64,000 nucleotides of DNA from Ichthyophis bannanicus (GCA_033557465.1 CM066032.1:1313878191-1313942190); one strand, 5' to 3'; counted from the first letter of the stretch, positions 31,436-41,990 are shown. Translations and numbers: made by a program. Notes: a model not told the origin generated them from the letters alone.

Positions 31436-32360
31436 CGGAACAGAGCGGAGGTAAGCCACTGACGTAGCCTTCGCCCGAACACAATGAGCCGTGACTCGAC
31501 TTTCTAAGGAGAGTCCGGCTGCCCCATAAGCCCAAGCGATACAGTCAGCAACCCAGATGGACAGGGTACGCTTGGAGACCGGGAGCCCCAATTTATTGGG
31601 GTCAAAAGACACAAAAAGCTGAGCAGCTTTACGGTGCTCCCGCGTACGGTCAAGGTAGGAGTTCAATGCCCTTCTACAGTCCAGGGTATGCAGGACTCGT
31701 TCAGCTCGGCTGGAGTGAGGCCTGGGAAAGAAGGTTGGAAGTACCACCTCCTGATTGATGTGAAAAGGGGAGACAACTTTTGGAAGAAATTTTGGGTGAG
31801 TCCGTAGGACTACCCTATTTTTGTAGAACCGAGTGAAGGGAGGATCAGACACGAGGGCCTGCAATTCACTTACGCGTCTAGCGGAAGTGAGGGCTATCAG
31901 GAATAAGGTTTTCCACGAAAGAAAACGCAGAGAACAGGTAGCCATCGGTTCAAAAGGCGGACAGGTGATCCGCTGTAAAACCACATTCAGATCCCAGTCA
32001 GGTGCTGGCGGGCGCAGAGGTGGTTTTAGTAGAAGGAGACCTCGGAGAAACCGTGCTACAAGAGGGTCGCTGGAAAGAGGTCTGCCGTCCACCGGCACAT
32101 GGTGTGCTGAAAGAGCACTGAGGTGAACTTTGACGGAGTTGGACTTAAGTCCCATGTTAGAGAGGTAGAGCAGGTACTGCAAGATCACCGACACCGAGCA
32201 GGAGAAGGGATCCTGAGACTGCTGTACACACCAAACGGAAAAGCGACGCCATTTAAGGGCGTAGCATTTGCGGGTAGAAGGTCGCCGAGAAGCTAGGACG
32301 ACCTCTTCCACCTCTGCGGGCAGGAGAAGGGGAGCAAGGACTACCCTTTCAGCCGCCAGG
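31436..32360 (-). pseudogene. Tyrosine recombinase of DIRS E, 3' truncated
   Basis: The recombinase domain runs from NGLAAERVVLAPLLLP to AYLRSVPL and then enters the hairpin sequence. SARRVSELQAL and VTAHCVRAKATS keep the two catalytic Arg and the His. The segment with the nucleophile Tyr (HYCLER in A) is absent, so it cannot cut DNA. The frame is open upstream to 34177, about 600 further codons overlapping RT in another frame. Confidence 0.9.
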
Positions 32361-34674
32361 CCATTAGATTGAGAGATCTGAGGTTGGGGTGTAGCAGAGA
32401 CCCCTGATCTTGTGTTAGGAGATCCGGTTGAAACCCCAGAGGGAACGGATCCTCTACCGCTAATTGCAACAGGAGTGGGAACCACGGCTGTCTGGGCCAG
32501 CGAGGAGCCACCAGGATCATGGACGCTTTGTCCCGGAGAACCTTGAACAGAGTTCGGGAGACCAGCGGGATGGGAGGAAAAGCATAGAGAAGGTTTTCCG
32601 ACCATGAGAGCAGAAATGCATCTGCCGCTACCCGAAGGGGATGTGGCTGACGCGAGCAGAAGCGAGGAAGTTGCCGGTTGAGAGGACTGGCAAAGAGATC
32701 CATCGTGGGGAGGCCCCACTTCAGAAAGAGTTTCTGGACTACCAAGGGATCCAGACGCCACTCGTGCGGCTGGAGTATCCTGCTGAGTTTGTCCGCCAGG
32801 CAATTCTCCTGGCCTGGGAGATAAACTGCTTTGAGAAGAATGCCGTGACTGACGGCCCAAGAGCAGAGCTTTTGAGCTTCTCGGCAGAGAAGGAAGGAGC
32901 CCGTGCCGCCCTGCTTGTTCACGTAGAACATGGCAACTTGATTGTCCGTCTGGACAAGGACGGACTGGTGAGAAGTCAGGTGGGAGAAAGCCTTGAGCGC
33001 CAGACGAATAGCTCTGAGCTCCAGGAAGTTGATCTGTTGAGCAGATTCCCACGCGGTCCAGAGACCTTGAGTACATGCCCCCTGGCAATGAGCTCCCCAG
33101 CCCAGGAGGGAAGCATCGGTCGTCAGCACTTGAGTCGGCTGAGGCGACTGAAAAGGCATTCCGAGCACCAGGTTCGGCCGATGAAGCCACCACTGTAGGG
33201 AAGAGGCCAGCGGTCTGGAGAGGCGCACTAAGTCGGCTAGCCCACCGGTGGCTTGTTGCCACTGCTTGCGAAGGCACCATTGAGCCGGCCGCATATTCAG
33301 GCGAGCATTGGGGGTCACGTGGACGGTGGAAGCCATATGGCCGAGTAGTCTCAGGAAGCGCCTGGCGGAGATCAGGGACTGGCTGCGAAAACGGCCGGCT
33401 AGGTCCATGAGCCGTTGAGCCCTGTCGAGAGGCAGGAAAGCTCGAGCCTGAGGAGTGTGCAGTCTTGCGCCGATGAACTCGAGATCCTGTGAGGGGAGCA
33501 AAGTGGACTTTGCGAAGTTTATGACAAAGCCCAAGTACTGCAGAAGAGTCACCGTGCGGTGTGTGGCATTGGTGACTGCCGGCGGGGACGACGCTCTGAT
33601 GAGCCAGTCGTCGAGGTACGGAAAAACATAGAGGCCGTGAAGCCTGAGATAGGCCGCCACCACCGCGAGACATTTTGTGAAGACTCGCGGTGCGGAGGAC
33701 AGGCCAAAGGGCAGTACTCTGTACTGGTAGTGATTTCCGGCCACCACAAACCTTAGGTATTGGCGGTGGCTTGGGTGGATGAGGATGTGCGTGTAGGCAT
33801 CCTTTAGATCCAAGGAGCATAGCCAATCTCCCTGCTGGAGGTAGGGCAGAAGGATTCCAAGGGTAAGCATCTTGAACTTTTCCCGCACAAGGAACTTGTT
33901 GAGGTTGTGCAAGTCCAGGATGGGTCTTAGGCCTCCTGTCCTTTTTGGTATTAGGAAATACCTGGAATAAAAGCCTTGACCTCTCAGGTGGTGGGGCACC
34001 GGTTCCACAGCCTGGTCCTGAAGAAGACTTGCTAACTCCTGAAGGAGTAAGTCCCTGTGCAGAGGGAGTCGCGGAGGTTCTCCCGGAAAATAAGAGGGAG
34101 GGACCTGATGGAAGTGGAGAAGATATCCTTCTCGCACGACTTGAAGCACCCAGGTATCTGAAGTGATGTTGGACCACCTGTGGGCGAAGTGAACCAGCCG
34201 GCCTCCGGTGCTGGGAGGGACCAGCTGAGGGGGAGAGGCTATGCTGAGGAAGTCAAAAACCCCCACCCTGCTGAGCAGGGGCTGGTGGTGCAGGCTTGGG
34301 GCTTGCTGCCTACGGGACCCGTTACCCCGTCCCTTGGCCTGCTGACCCTGTTGGGGAGCTGGAGGCGCCTGATATTGGGGGTAGTGTTTGTAGGCAGCCG
34401 CCTTTCTCGGGTAAAAGGACTTTTTTTCCCGAGCCCTTCTTTTTCTGGGAAGGGGCGGAGGTCTTCCTAGAAAGCCTGGTCCTGGTGAGAGTCTCCGTCT
34501 CGATTTGTGCAGCCTTTTCAGCCATGGGCTTGCCAAAGAGGTTCTCACCTCTGCAGGGGACATCGACCAACTTGTCCTGCACCCAAGGCTCAAGGTCAGA
34601 CGACTGAAGCCAAGCCTGTCGGCGGGCACCGATGCCGGCTGCGGCCACACGAGCCGATGCTTCAAAGCCATCAT
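32341..34674 (-). CDS. RT - RNase H - Dam-like protein of DIRS E
   Basis: The open frame is 777 codons, with the same domain order as in A shifted by 15 residues: RT box YLDD at 353-356, RNase H acids near 520, 552, 577 and 628, and the Dam-like DLFASPLNRQLPRF near 659. Residues about 85-126 are gag-like (YPRKAAAYKHYPQ), because two single-base indels put the gag C-terminus in this frame. That upstream part is unlikely to be original RT. The enzyme core has no visible lesion. Confidence 0.85.
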   Translation of the reverse strand: MMALKHRLVWPQPASVPADRLGFSRLTLSLGCRTSWSMSPAEVRTSLASPWLKRLHKSRRRLSPGPGFLGRPPPLPRKRRAREKKSFYPRKAAAYKHYPQYQAPPAPQQGQQAKGRGNGSRRQQAPSLHHQPLLSRVGVFDFLSIASPPQLVPPSTGGRLVHFAHRWSNITSDTWVLQVVREGYLLHFHQVPPSYFPGEPPRLPLHRDLLLQELASLLQDQAVEPVPHHLRGQGFYSRYFLIPKRTGGLRPILDLHNLNKFLVREKFKMLTLGILLPYLQQGDWLCSLDLKDAYTHILIHPSHRQYLRFVVAGNHYQYRVLPFGLSSAPRVFTKCLAVVAAYLRLHGLYVFPYLDDWLIRASSPPAVTNATHRTVTLLQYLGFVINFAKSTLLPSQDLEFIGARLHTPQARAFLPLDRAQRLMDLAGRFRSQSLISARRFLRLLGHMASTVHVTPNARLNMRPAQWCLRKQWQQATGGLADLVRLSRPLASSLQWWLHRPNLVLGMPFQSPQPTQVLTTDASLLGWGAHCQGACTQGLWTAWESAQQINFLELRAIRLALKAFSHLTSHQSVLVQTDNQVAMFYVNKQGGTGSFLLCREAQKLCSWAVSHGILLKAVYLPGQENCLADKLSRILQPHEWRLDPLVVQKLFLKWGLPTMDLFASPLNRQLPRFCSRQPHPLRVAADAFLLSWSENLLYAFPPIPLVSRTLFKVLRDKASMILVAPRWPRQPWFPLLLQLAVEDPFPLGFQPDLLTQDQGSLLHPNLRSLNLMAWRLKG

Positions 34675-36175
34675 AGGCTGCTCGGGACATGAATTTGGAG
34701 CATTCCCGAATACCAGATGTTAAGGCTAGGAACCTCCGCAAAGGTTCCTCGGACAGTCCAGCAGAGAATCCGGCTAGCTCTTTAGCCAGGTCTCGGAGAT
34801 ACATGCCCATGTATAGCTGGTAGGTCTGGACACGACAAGCCAGCATAGAGCCCTGGAAACACTTCTTACCAAGGCCATCCAGGTTACGGGCCTCCCTGCC
34901 AGGGGGCACCGAGGAGTGCATTTTCTGGCTCTTCAGCCTATGCATGGCCGATTCCACTACCATGGAATGGTGTGGTAGCTGTGCTTTTTGGAAGCCAGGA
35001 CTCTTGCGGACTCGATAGATGGAATCGACCCGCTTGCTCAATACCGGCGACGAGGCCGGACTCTCCCACATGCGGAAGAGTAGTCGTTCCAGCATGGGAG
35101 GCACCGGTACAGTAAAGTGCTCCCGGGCGGGAGAGTCGTACTGAAGGGCGTCGAGCTCTTCGGTTCGAGGCTCCTCCTCGGGATCCGCCGGGAAGGCCAA
35201 AGCCTTGGCCATATCCCTGACGAAGTCCGAGAACCGGGCATCCTCCGGAGGGGACTGTTTCCGAGGTTCGGACTCAGGTGAGTCCGAGGGGACACACCGA
35301 GTCCGAAAGGAATCAGGTGACTCCTCCTCTTCAGACTCCCAGACCGACTCCGAGGAGGAATCAGTGGGGTCGGCTCGGGCAGGCGGAGGCGTCGGCCGCC
35401 CCGACGCCAAGGGAGTCGGCGGCGACGACCTCGGTCCCGAACGGGAGGCCGAGGTTGACCTCGACCGAGGATCGACTCGAGTTCGCATGGACTCGAGGAT
35501 CGGCTCGGTCTCCGGGGTCGACTTAGACGTCGACGTCCCGGCGGTCGGGGCAGCGGCGCCAGCGAGGCTAGCGATCAGTGCCCGCTGCTGGTCCATGAAG
35601 GCAGATAGTCTGCTCTCCAAGGCCGTCAACCTGAGTCCGACCTCAGGTGACCCAGCAGTCCCCGACTCGGGCCCCGACGGCGTCGGGCCCGACGTCGGAC
35701 CTCTCGGAGGCGAGTCCAGAAGGACCACAGGACTTACCCGAGCAGGCAACTCCGACTCCAGGCGAGGTCGCTTCGGGAGGTGCTCCTTCTCCAAAGACCC
35801 GGGACGGCTGTCGGGGCTATGCGACCTGGCCCTCGCGGAGCCAGGAGCATCCACCGATGCCGCCCTCGCGGGTTTTGTCTTCCGTCGATGGTCTCCGGAG
35901 GGAGAACCCCTGTCGGAGGAGCTCCGGCGATGTTCAGAGCTGGAGCCTCTGGATGCCGAGGCCCCCGACGAGGTCCGGGTACGGCTGGGGTCAGCGAAGA
36001 TTCTATCCCGCTGATGCCGCCGACTCCTCAACGCTTTGGAGGACATTTTGCCACAGGCTCCACAGATCATTTCTTCATGATCCGGGCCCAGGCAGCGGAG
36101 GCCATTATCGTGTGTGTCAGTGAGTGACATATTTCTGTCACACTGACCACACCGCTTGAAACCACTGGCAGCCAT
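34322..36175 (-). CDS. gag-like protein of DIRS E (C-terminus frameshifted)
   Basis: 617 codons are open from ATG 36175 (MAASGFKRC). The N-terminal cluster has CGQC, then THDNGLRCLGPDH and CGAC; one predicted zinc ligand (Cys in A, HDYC) is Gly here. A long Ser/Arg/Pro-rich charged middle is followed by the conserved block VVESAMHRLKSQKMHSSV and YQLYMGMYLRDLAKEL. An extra T in the run 34421-34427 shifts the last about 30 residues, so the usual QQGGGF end is replaced. Start choice: this ATG aligns with those of A and I; the frame is also open upstream into the terminal repeat. Function is inferred from position and basic composition. Confidence 0.75.
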   Translation of the reverse strand: MAASGFKRCGQCDRNMSLTDTHDNGLRCLGPDHEEMICGACGKMSSKALRSRRHQRDRIFADPSRTRTSSGASASRGSSSEHRRSSSDRGSPSGDHRRKTKPARAASVDAPGSARARSHSPDSRPGSLEKEHLPKRPRLESELPARVSPVVLLDSPPRGPTSGPTPSGPESGTAGSPEVGLRLTALESRLSAFMDQQRALIASLAGAAAPTAGTSTSKSTPETEPILESMRTRVDPRSRSTSASRSGPRSSPPTPLASGRPTPPPARADPTDSSSESVWESEEEESPDSFRTRCVPSDSPESEPRKQSPPEDARFSDFVRDMAKALAFPADPEEEPRTEELDALQYDSPAREHFTVPVPPMLERLLFRMWESPASSPVLSKRVDSIYRVRKSPGFQKAQLPHHSMVVESAMHRLKSQKMHSSVPPGREARNLDGLGKKCFQGSMLACRVQTYQLYMGMYLRDLAKELAGFSAGLSEEPLRRFLALTSGIRECSKFMSRAAYDGFEASARVAAAGIGARRQAWLQSSDLEPWVQDKLVDVPCRGENLFGKPMAEKAAQIETETLTRTRLSRKTSAPSQKKKGSGKKVLLPEKGGCLQTLPPISGASSSPTGSAGQGTG

Positions 36176-36415
36176 CGGGGGAAAAAGGGCCCCTGCAAGG
36201 TCAAAGGACCGGGCTGCCAGTGAAAAACCGAAAACGAAACGGACCAAAACCAGAAAAACCGAAAAATAAGGGAAGGACTCGCAACGGCGTCGCGAGTCCG
36301 GGCAGGAAAACGACCGGCGTCGAACCGAATTGAAAAATGAGTAAAACTCACGAAAATCAACTTTTTTAGCGGGGACACGACGGGTACGTCTGTAGGGCTC
36401 CGCGGAAAAAAGAAG

Positions 36416-36576
36416 ACTGGCTAAGATGGTACCCTTGGGCGGGAAGGCGACCGCGCATGCGCGCTGCAATTTCCAAAGGCTTTCTGTGAAAGCTGGGGAA
36501 AATTGCTCCGCGAGGGCTCCGTCGGCGCCGACGTCACCCATATGTGAGGACTGACTTCCTGCTTGGTCCTGGAGAA
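36416..36576 (-). repeat. DIRS E high-coordinate terminal repeat with promoter-like motifs
   Basis: This is nearly identical to 14251-14410. GCGCATGCGC is at 36453-36462, and GGGCGGGAA is at about 36438-36446. The YY1-like block is CTAAGATGG at 36421-36429. The end reads GGAGAA. Confidence 0.85.
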
Positions 36577-36649
36577 GCTCTATTACAAACTTTGAAACAT
36601 TCTGACTATATTTAACTAGAGTTAGATGCCTGTTTGTCATCCGAGAGAG

Positions 36650-38368
36650 GAGCAAATGCTTCAAGATCCCTGGAGACCTAACATTCCCATATAAAGTATA
36701 TTGGAATTGATCCTAGCTGAGAGCATAGAGGCCTGGAAACATCGATGCCCAAAGGCTTCAAGGATTCTCAATTCCCTACCAGGTGGGTGGGTTAGAGGAA
36801 TGAATCTTTGAGCTCTTGATTCGGCGTATAGCCAATTCAACCACCATGGAATAGTAGGGAAGCTGTGCCTTCTGAAAGCCAGGACACTCCAGTACTCAGT
36901 ATTGAGACGTCTACTTTGGGGTGAGATCATGAGAGGCGTCTCCCACGTATGGAGCATAAGGTCATGAAGGATGCGGTACATCGGTAAGGTGGCTGCTTCC
37001 TTAGATGCCACTGGGTATTGGAGGAGCTCCATTTCCTCTACCCTTGGTTCTTTCTCTGATGTCACCATTATTGGAGGTTTTCTATGCCTCAGTACTGTGT
37101 ACCATCCCAATATCAGACCTCAAAGAAAGACTTCTGGCTAGGTCTCAAATTTCTGAAAGGACATGTCCTCTGATGGTAACATGCGCCGCAGTTGAGGTGG
37201 GGAAGGGTCCAAGGGAAGGTCCTGGGACCCCCGTGAATTGAGTGACTCCGCATCTGAATCAGGGGAATCAGAATCGGAGGATTCGAAGTATCGACAGGTA
37301 TGGTGTGCAGCGGATGATAGATGTTGATACTGATGTTCTGATGTATTGGCCTCAGTGAGCTGTTTGGGACTTGCACTGGTATTGGTAAGGAATTCCAGAG
37401 AAGGCATGGGTGGGAGTGATGTTGCACCTGGAACCTGTGTTAATGTCAGTACCAGAACCACTACCAATTGCCAAACTATACTTGATAGCCAGTATGCGCT
37501 GGTCTATTGAGTTTGCCAGTGCTTGGGTATCAGTGGCAGGTATTTGCGCCACCGTCCCAGAGCATGGCAGCAGTAGCTCTCAAGAGGACAAGGCTTTGGA
37601 AGAATCCTGGAACCCCTCGATGGCTTTGGAGGGCAAGGCCTCCCACCAGGGTTGTTTGGCAGGCCGATCCGCCTCTGAGGCAACCCCCGAATGATCTCGA
37701 TGTTTAGAGTGAGATCTTTCTCTGGGGGTGCCAGCAGACATCGATGCAGCCCTGTGCTTGGACTTCATGGATACCTGAGATCCAGGAGATGATGAAGAGG
37801 CCCTCAATGAAGTGGACGCCAATGATAACACGTCCAAGGCGAACAGTGTACCTAAATTTAGAAGCCCGGTTCTGTAGGCCTCTCTGGGTCACTTTCTGGC
37901 AAAGGGGACAGTCCTTTGGCTGGTGATCTGGCCCGAGGCATTTTAGATACCAATCATCTGTGTCAGTTGCTGAAATGATGCTGGCACACTTAGTGCATTT
38001 TTTGAAACCATTAGTTGGTTTCTCTGTACTTTCAAGGATGAAGAGTATGTTAGACTGAAGGCCTAAATGGGCGCTGACGCCCAAGTAGTTTTTTTGGTTT
38101 TTTTTTAGAAAATAGAAAAGGAAAAAGAAAGAAAAAATAAGGGAACTAGTGATGCCTGGTGTCAACGGAAAGGCAGATGCTATCCACAAAAGACACTTTT
38201 TTCTGCAGTGACAGGATTTGCTTTCTGTTGGCGCCACAGAAAACAAAGAACTGAGGACAGGGAGTTGGGAAGGCAGCAACTGGGATGCTGGGGAGTGCTC
38301 CCGCGCGGGCTTTGTCTGTACCGACGTCACCCATATGTGACGACTACATTCCTGCTTGTTCCTGGAGA
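36650..38368 (-). mobile_element. DIRS copy F, high-coordinate part
   Basis: This is a gag remnant plus the terminal repeat ending CCTGGAGATAG-like at 38363-38370. CCGACGTCACCCATATGTGA is shared with the A-type termini. It is separated from its other half by E. About half a kilobase of gag end and RT start is not found in either half. Confidence 0.75.
36661..38035 (-). pseudogene. gag-like remnant of DIRS F
   Basis: The N-terminal reading near 37.9-38.0 kb is TNGFKKCTKCASIISATDTDDWYLKCLGPDH, cited here in parts: FKKCTKC, then YLKCLGPDH and CPLCQK. It keeps most of the Cys/His cluster, with the first His changed to Asp. The 36661-37110 piece has MELLQYPVASKEAATLP and FQASMLSARINSNILYMGM. Frames are broken between. 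Confidence 0.7.
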
Positions 38369-38703
38369 TAGTTACTAACATATCTAGATTATACAATAGT
38401 GCAGCATGTTTCAAATTGTGCTGTGGAAAAAATATATCAAATAGAAATACATAATGCAGCTCTTCCAGCTTATAGCTGCATGCTATACACCGTGTCAAGC
38501 AAAATAAACTTCTCTATAAACAGCAGGATTAATCAGGTACACAAATGGGTGATTTTATCCTGTGGTGCTAGGACAGAACAGCTCTTCCAGAGCTCAGAAC
38601 CAGTGTTAAGGTTCTAAAAATGCACAGTCCTTCCCATACACAGTGGTCTCTTCTGTCCCCTCAGTAAATTGCATAGCTCAAAAGTAGTATAACTCTCAAG
38701 GAG
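38369..38703. other. Unassigned sequence
   Basis: No gene or repeat is recognised between F and the LINE 3' end. Confidence 0.3.
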
Positions 38704-38807
38704 GTACATAAGAACATAAGATATGCCATACAGGGTCAGACCAAGGTCCATCAAGCCCAGTATTCTGTTTCCAACAGTGGCCAATCTAGGTCATATGTAC
38801 CTAGCAG

Positions 38808-39839
38808 CAGGGCTGGCCCGTCCATTGAGCGAGAATGTTTTTTGCACAGGGCCCTGCGTTTCAGGGGGCCCCGCGCAAAAAACATTCTGATCTAAAAGTT
38901 AAATTTAAAAAAAAAAAAGCTGTCTGCTGCCGCTGCCGGGGCCGCCGCGGCAGAATCGAGTGTGCCGCGGGGCCCCCCCTGCCCAGCAGAGCCTGCCCTC
39001 CCCTGTATCACCTCTCTTTCAGCTGCCTGCAGTCACACGCGCCGGTTTCAGAGCGCGAGAGGAGAGTTTCTCCCTCGCTGCTCTGTTAAGCCTGGCTTCC
39101 CATAAATAGTAGAATATCGTACAAAATACTCTTAACCACATTTAAACTTATCAACGGCATCTCACCCTCACATCTAACCACCCTGATACATGCTCCAAAG
39201 GAACTTAGAACCCGCAGGCAAAACGCAACCCACTCACTAGACATAAACAAATCCATCCGAAAAACAAAAAAACCCACAAGCTCAAGAGCCTTCTCATATG
39301 CAGCCCCCACCCTATGGAATAAACTTCCGCTAAGCCTCCGCAAAATAAAAGATCTCCTGACATTCCGGAAAGAACTAAAAACATATCTGTTTACAGAACA
39401 CTTTATAAATCTTAATGAATCCCCTCCATCCCGCACACTGCACCTCCATAACAATCCTCCTTAACCACAGATCAAAAAGCCTCAAACCTCAATACACTTA
39501 AGAAAAAGCAACTCTTACAAACTATGATTAATAATGAATGATTAATGTAAATAGTTACAGCATTACTAGCCAATGTTAATTGTATATAGTTATGGAAAAA
39601 AACACTGTTCCATGTTACTGTTCATGTAAAGTTAATTGTACATAGTTATGAAAAGTTCATGAAAAGTTAAATGTACATAGTTATGAAAAACACTGTTCCA
39701 TGTAAAACCATGTTCATTATATGTTAAATGTAAACCGCCTTTGATCTTTGGAAAAAGCGGTATAGAAGAAAAGCATAAATAAATAAATAAATAAATATGT
39801 ATGCAAATGAGGCCCCACACCCACCTTGGGCCGCCCCTG
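38808..39839. mobile_element. hAT-like non-autonomous element with 8-bp TSD
   Basis: The termini are CAGGGCTGGCCCG and, at the other end, GGGCCGCCCCTG, so they are inverted repeats of CAGGG(G/C)-type as in hAT elements. The flanks 38800-38807 and 39840-39847 are both CCTAGCAG, a perfect 8-bp target duplication. No transposase is present. The interior carries an L2-like LINE 3' end. Confidence 0.85.
39100..39800 (+). mobile_element. L2-like LINE 3' end inside the hAT element
   Basis: The + frame reads ISYKILLTTFKLINGISPSH, then RAFSYAAPTLWNKLPLSLR and FRKELKTYLF, the hallmark ORF2 C-terminus of L2. The 3' UTR ends AACCGCCTTTGATCTTTGG and (AAAT)n at about 39775-39797. It is 5' truncated. The hAT either captured or received it. 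Confidence 0.8.
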
Positions 39840-39914
39840 CCTAGCAGTTTCCCCAAAAGATACAGGTTCCGCAGTGCTTGTACTGGGTGAAGCATTGATA
39901 TCCTGGGTCCCTTC

Positions 39915-41990
39915 TTAATAATGGTTTATGGACCTTTCCTCCAGGAACTTGTCCAAACCTTTTTTAAACCCAGCTACACTAACAGCCTTTACTACATCCT
40001 CCGGTAACAAATTCCAGAGTTTGATTACACATTGAGTGAAAAAATATTTTCTTTTATTAGTCTTAAATAGTTTACCCTGTAGCTTCATTGCATGTCCCCT
40101 AGTCTTTCTATATTCTGATAAGGTAAAAAATCGATCTACGTTTACCCGTTCCACTCCGTTCATTAATTTATAGACTTCTATCATATCTCCCCTCAGCCGT
40201 CTCTTTTCCAGGTTAAAGAGCCCTAACCTTTTTAGCCTTTCTTCATAGGAGTATCCTTCCATCCCCTTTACCATTTTGGTGGCTCTTCTCTGTACCTTTT
40301 CTAAAATCGCTATATCCTTTTTAAGATACGGCGACCAGAATTGCACACAATATTCAAGGTGCGGTCTCACCATGGAACGATATAGAGGCATTATAATATC
40401 TTTTGTTTTATTTTCCATTCCTTTCCTTATCATACCTAGCATTCTATTTGCTCTCTTGGCCGCCGCTGCACACTGGGCCGAGGATTTTAACATGGTATCC
40501 ACAATGACGCCTAAATCTTCTTCCTGGGTGGTGGTTCCTAATGTTGAACCTTGCATCGTGTAACCATAGTTTGGGTTGTTCTTCCCTAGGTGCATAACCT
40601 AGCACTTGTCCACATTAAATTTCATCTGCCATTTTGATGCCCAGTCTTCCAATTTATCAAGATCCTCTTGCAATTTTTCACAATCCTCTTGGGTTTTAAC
40701 AACTTTAAATAGTTTTGTGTCATCTGCAAATTTGATAACCTCACTCGTTATTCCACTTTCCAGGTCATTTATGAATATGTCAAAAAGCAGCGGACCCAGC
40801 ACAGATCCCTGGGGTACACCACTATTCACCTTTCTCCATTGGGAAAATTGGCTATTTAGCCCTACCCTCTGCTTTCTATCTTTTAACCAGTTCCTGATCC
40901 ACAATAGTACACTGCCTCCTATCCCATGACTCTTTAGTTTTGCCAAAAGTCTCTGATGAGGGACCTTGTCAAAGGCTTTCTGAAAGTCCAGATACACAAT
41001 ATCAACCGACTCACCTTTGTCCACCTGTTTATTCACTCCTTCAAAAAAACATAACAGATTAGTAAGACAAGATCTTCCTTGTCTAAAGCCATGTTGGCTG
41101 TCTCCCATTAGGTTGTGACTATCTACATGCTGAGTAATTTTATTCTTTATGATGGTTTCTACCATTTTTCCGGTACTGACGTCAGGCTCACCGGTCTGTA
41201 GTTTCCCGGATCACCCCTGGAACCCTTTTTAAAAATTGGTGTTACATTGGCGATCCTCCAATCTTCAGGTATTAGAGATGATTTTAATGATAGTTCACAG
41301 ATTACTGATAGCAGTTCTGCAATCTCATATTTCAGTTCTTTCAACACCCTTGGATGTATACCATCCTGCCCAGGTGATTTGCTACTCTTCAGTTTATCTA
41401 ATAGTTGTAAGACATCTTCCCGATGTATCGATATTTCCTTCAATTCTTCTGCACCTTTAAATACCACTTCAGTCATGGGTAACATCCCTACATCTTCCTC
41501 AGTAAAGACCGAAGCAAAGAATTCATTCAGTCTCTCCGCTATCGCCTTGTCGCCTCTTAGTGCTCCTTTAACCCCTTTATCATCTAATGGACCAAGTGAC
41601 TCTCTCATAGGTTTTTTTGCTATGAATGTACTTGAAAAGGTCTTTATTTCGCGTTTTTGCTTCCGCAGCTAGCTTCTTCTCAAATTCTCTCTTTGCCTGC
41701 CTTATCAATGCCTTGCATTTGACTTGCCAGTGCTTGTGCTGTTTCCAGGTTTTGTCGTTTGGCTCTTTTTTCCATTTCCTGAAAGATGCTTTTTTGGCAA
41801 CAACAGCCTCTCTGACCTCACCTTTAAACCATGCTGGCAGTTTTTTGGACTTCCTTCCACTTTTCTTAAAGCGCGGAATACAGCTGGTCTGGGCTTCCAA
41901 GATAGTATTTTTCAACAACACCCAAGCTTGATGTATGTCTTTAACCTTCGCAACTGCTCCTTTTAGTTTTTTCTTAACTGTTTTCCTCAT
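39915..41990 (-). pseudogene. CR1-like LINE linker and reverse transcriptase (few lesions)
   Basis: The linker at 41580-41990 is basic (RFKKSGRKSKKLPAWF). RT follows: IPEDWRIANVTPIFKKG, NYRPVSLTSVPEK, HGFRQGRSCLTNLL, VDIVYLDFQKAFDKVPH with motif A Asp, PQGSVLGPLLF, and the polymerase box VIKFADDTKLFK. The C-terminal part has IIMPLYRSMVRPHLEYC and FFTQCVIKLWNLLPEDV. Two frame changes (near 41,600 and 41,160) and a TAG near 40,597-40,599 break it. That stop sits just before VMHLGKNN. It acts on the element RNA at the nicked target. Confidence 0.9.

Larger units (their letters stand above)
31436..36576 (-). mobile_element. DIRS copy E, truncated in YR, nested in F
   Basis: This is very close to copy A in sequence. 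The high-coordinate terminal repeat, gag and RT/RNase H are well kept. The low end is cut inside the recombinase at 31436, so terminal repeat, internal complementary region and the last about 60 recombinase residues are missing. It lies in the same orientation as its host F. Confidence 0.9.

Noticed and set aside
32641..33198. 185-codon + strand frame opposite RT of E
   Set aside because: Antisense of the Dam-like and RNase H coding region; no known domain.
36176..36664. N-terminal extension of E gag into the terminal repeat
   Set aside because: The frame is open but starts in or beyond the terminal repeat; the downstream ATG is the conserved one.
38835..39089. Basic 84-codon + frame
   Set aside because: It lies within the hAT terminal region and has low-complexity Lys/Arg runs from poly-A.
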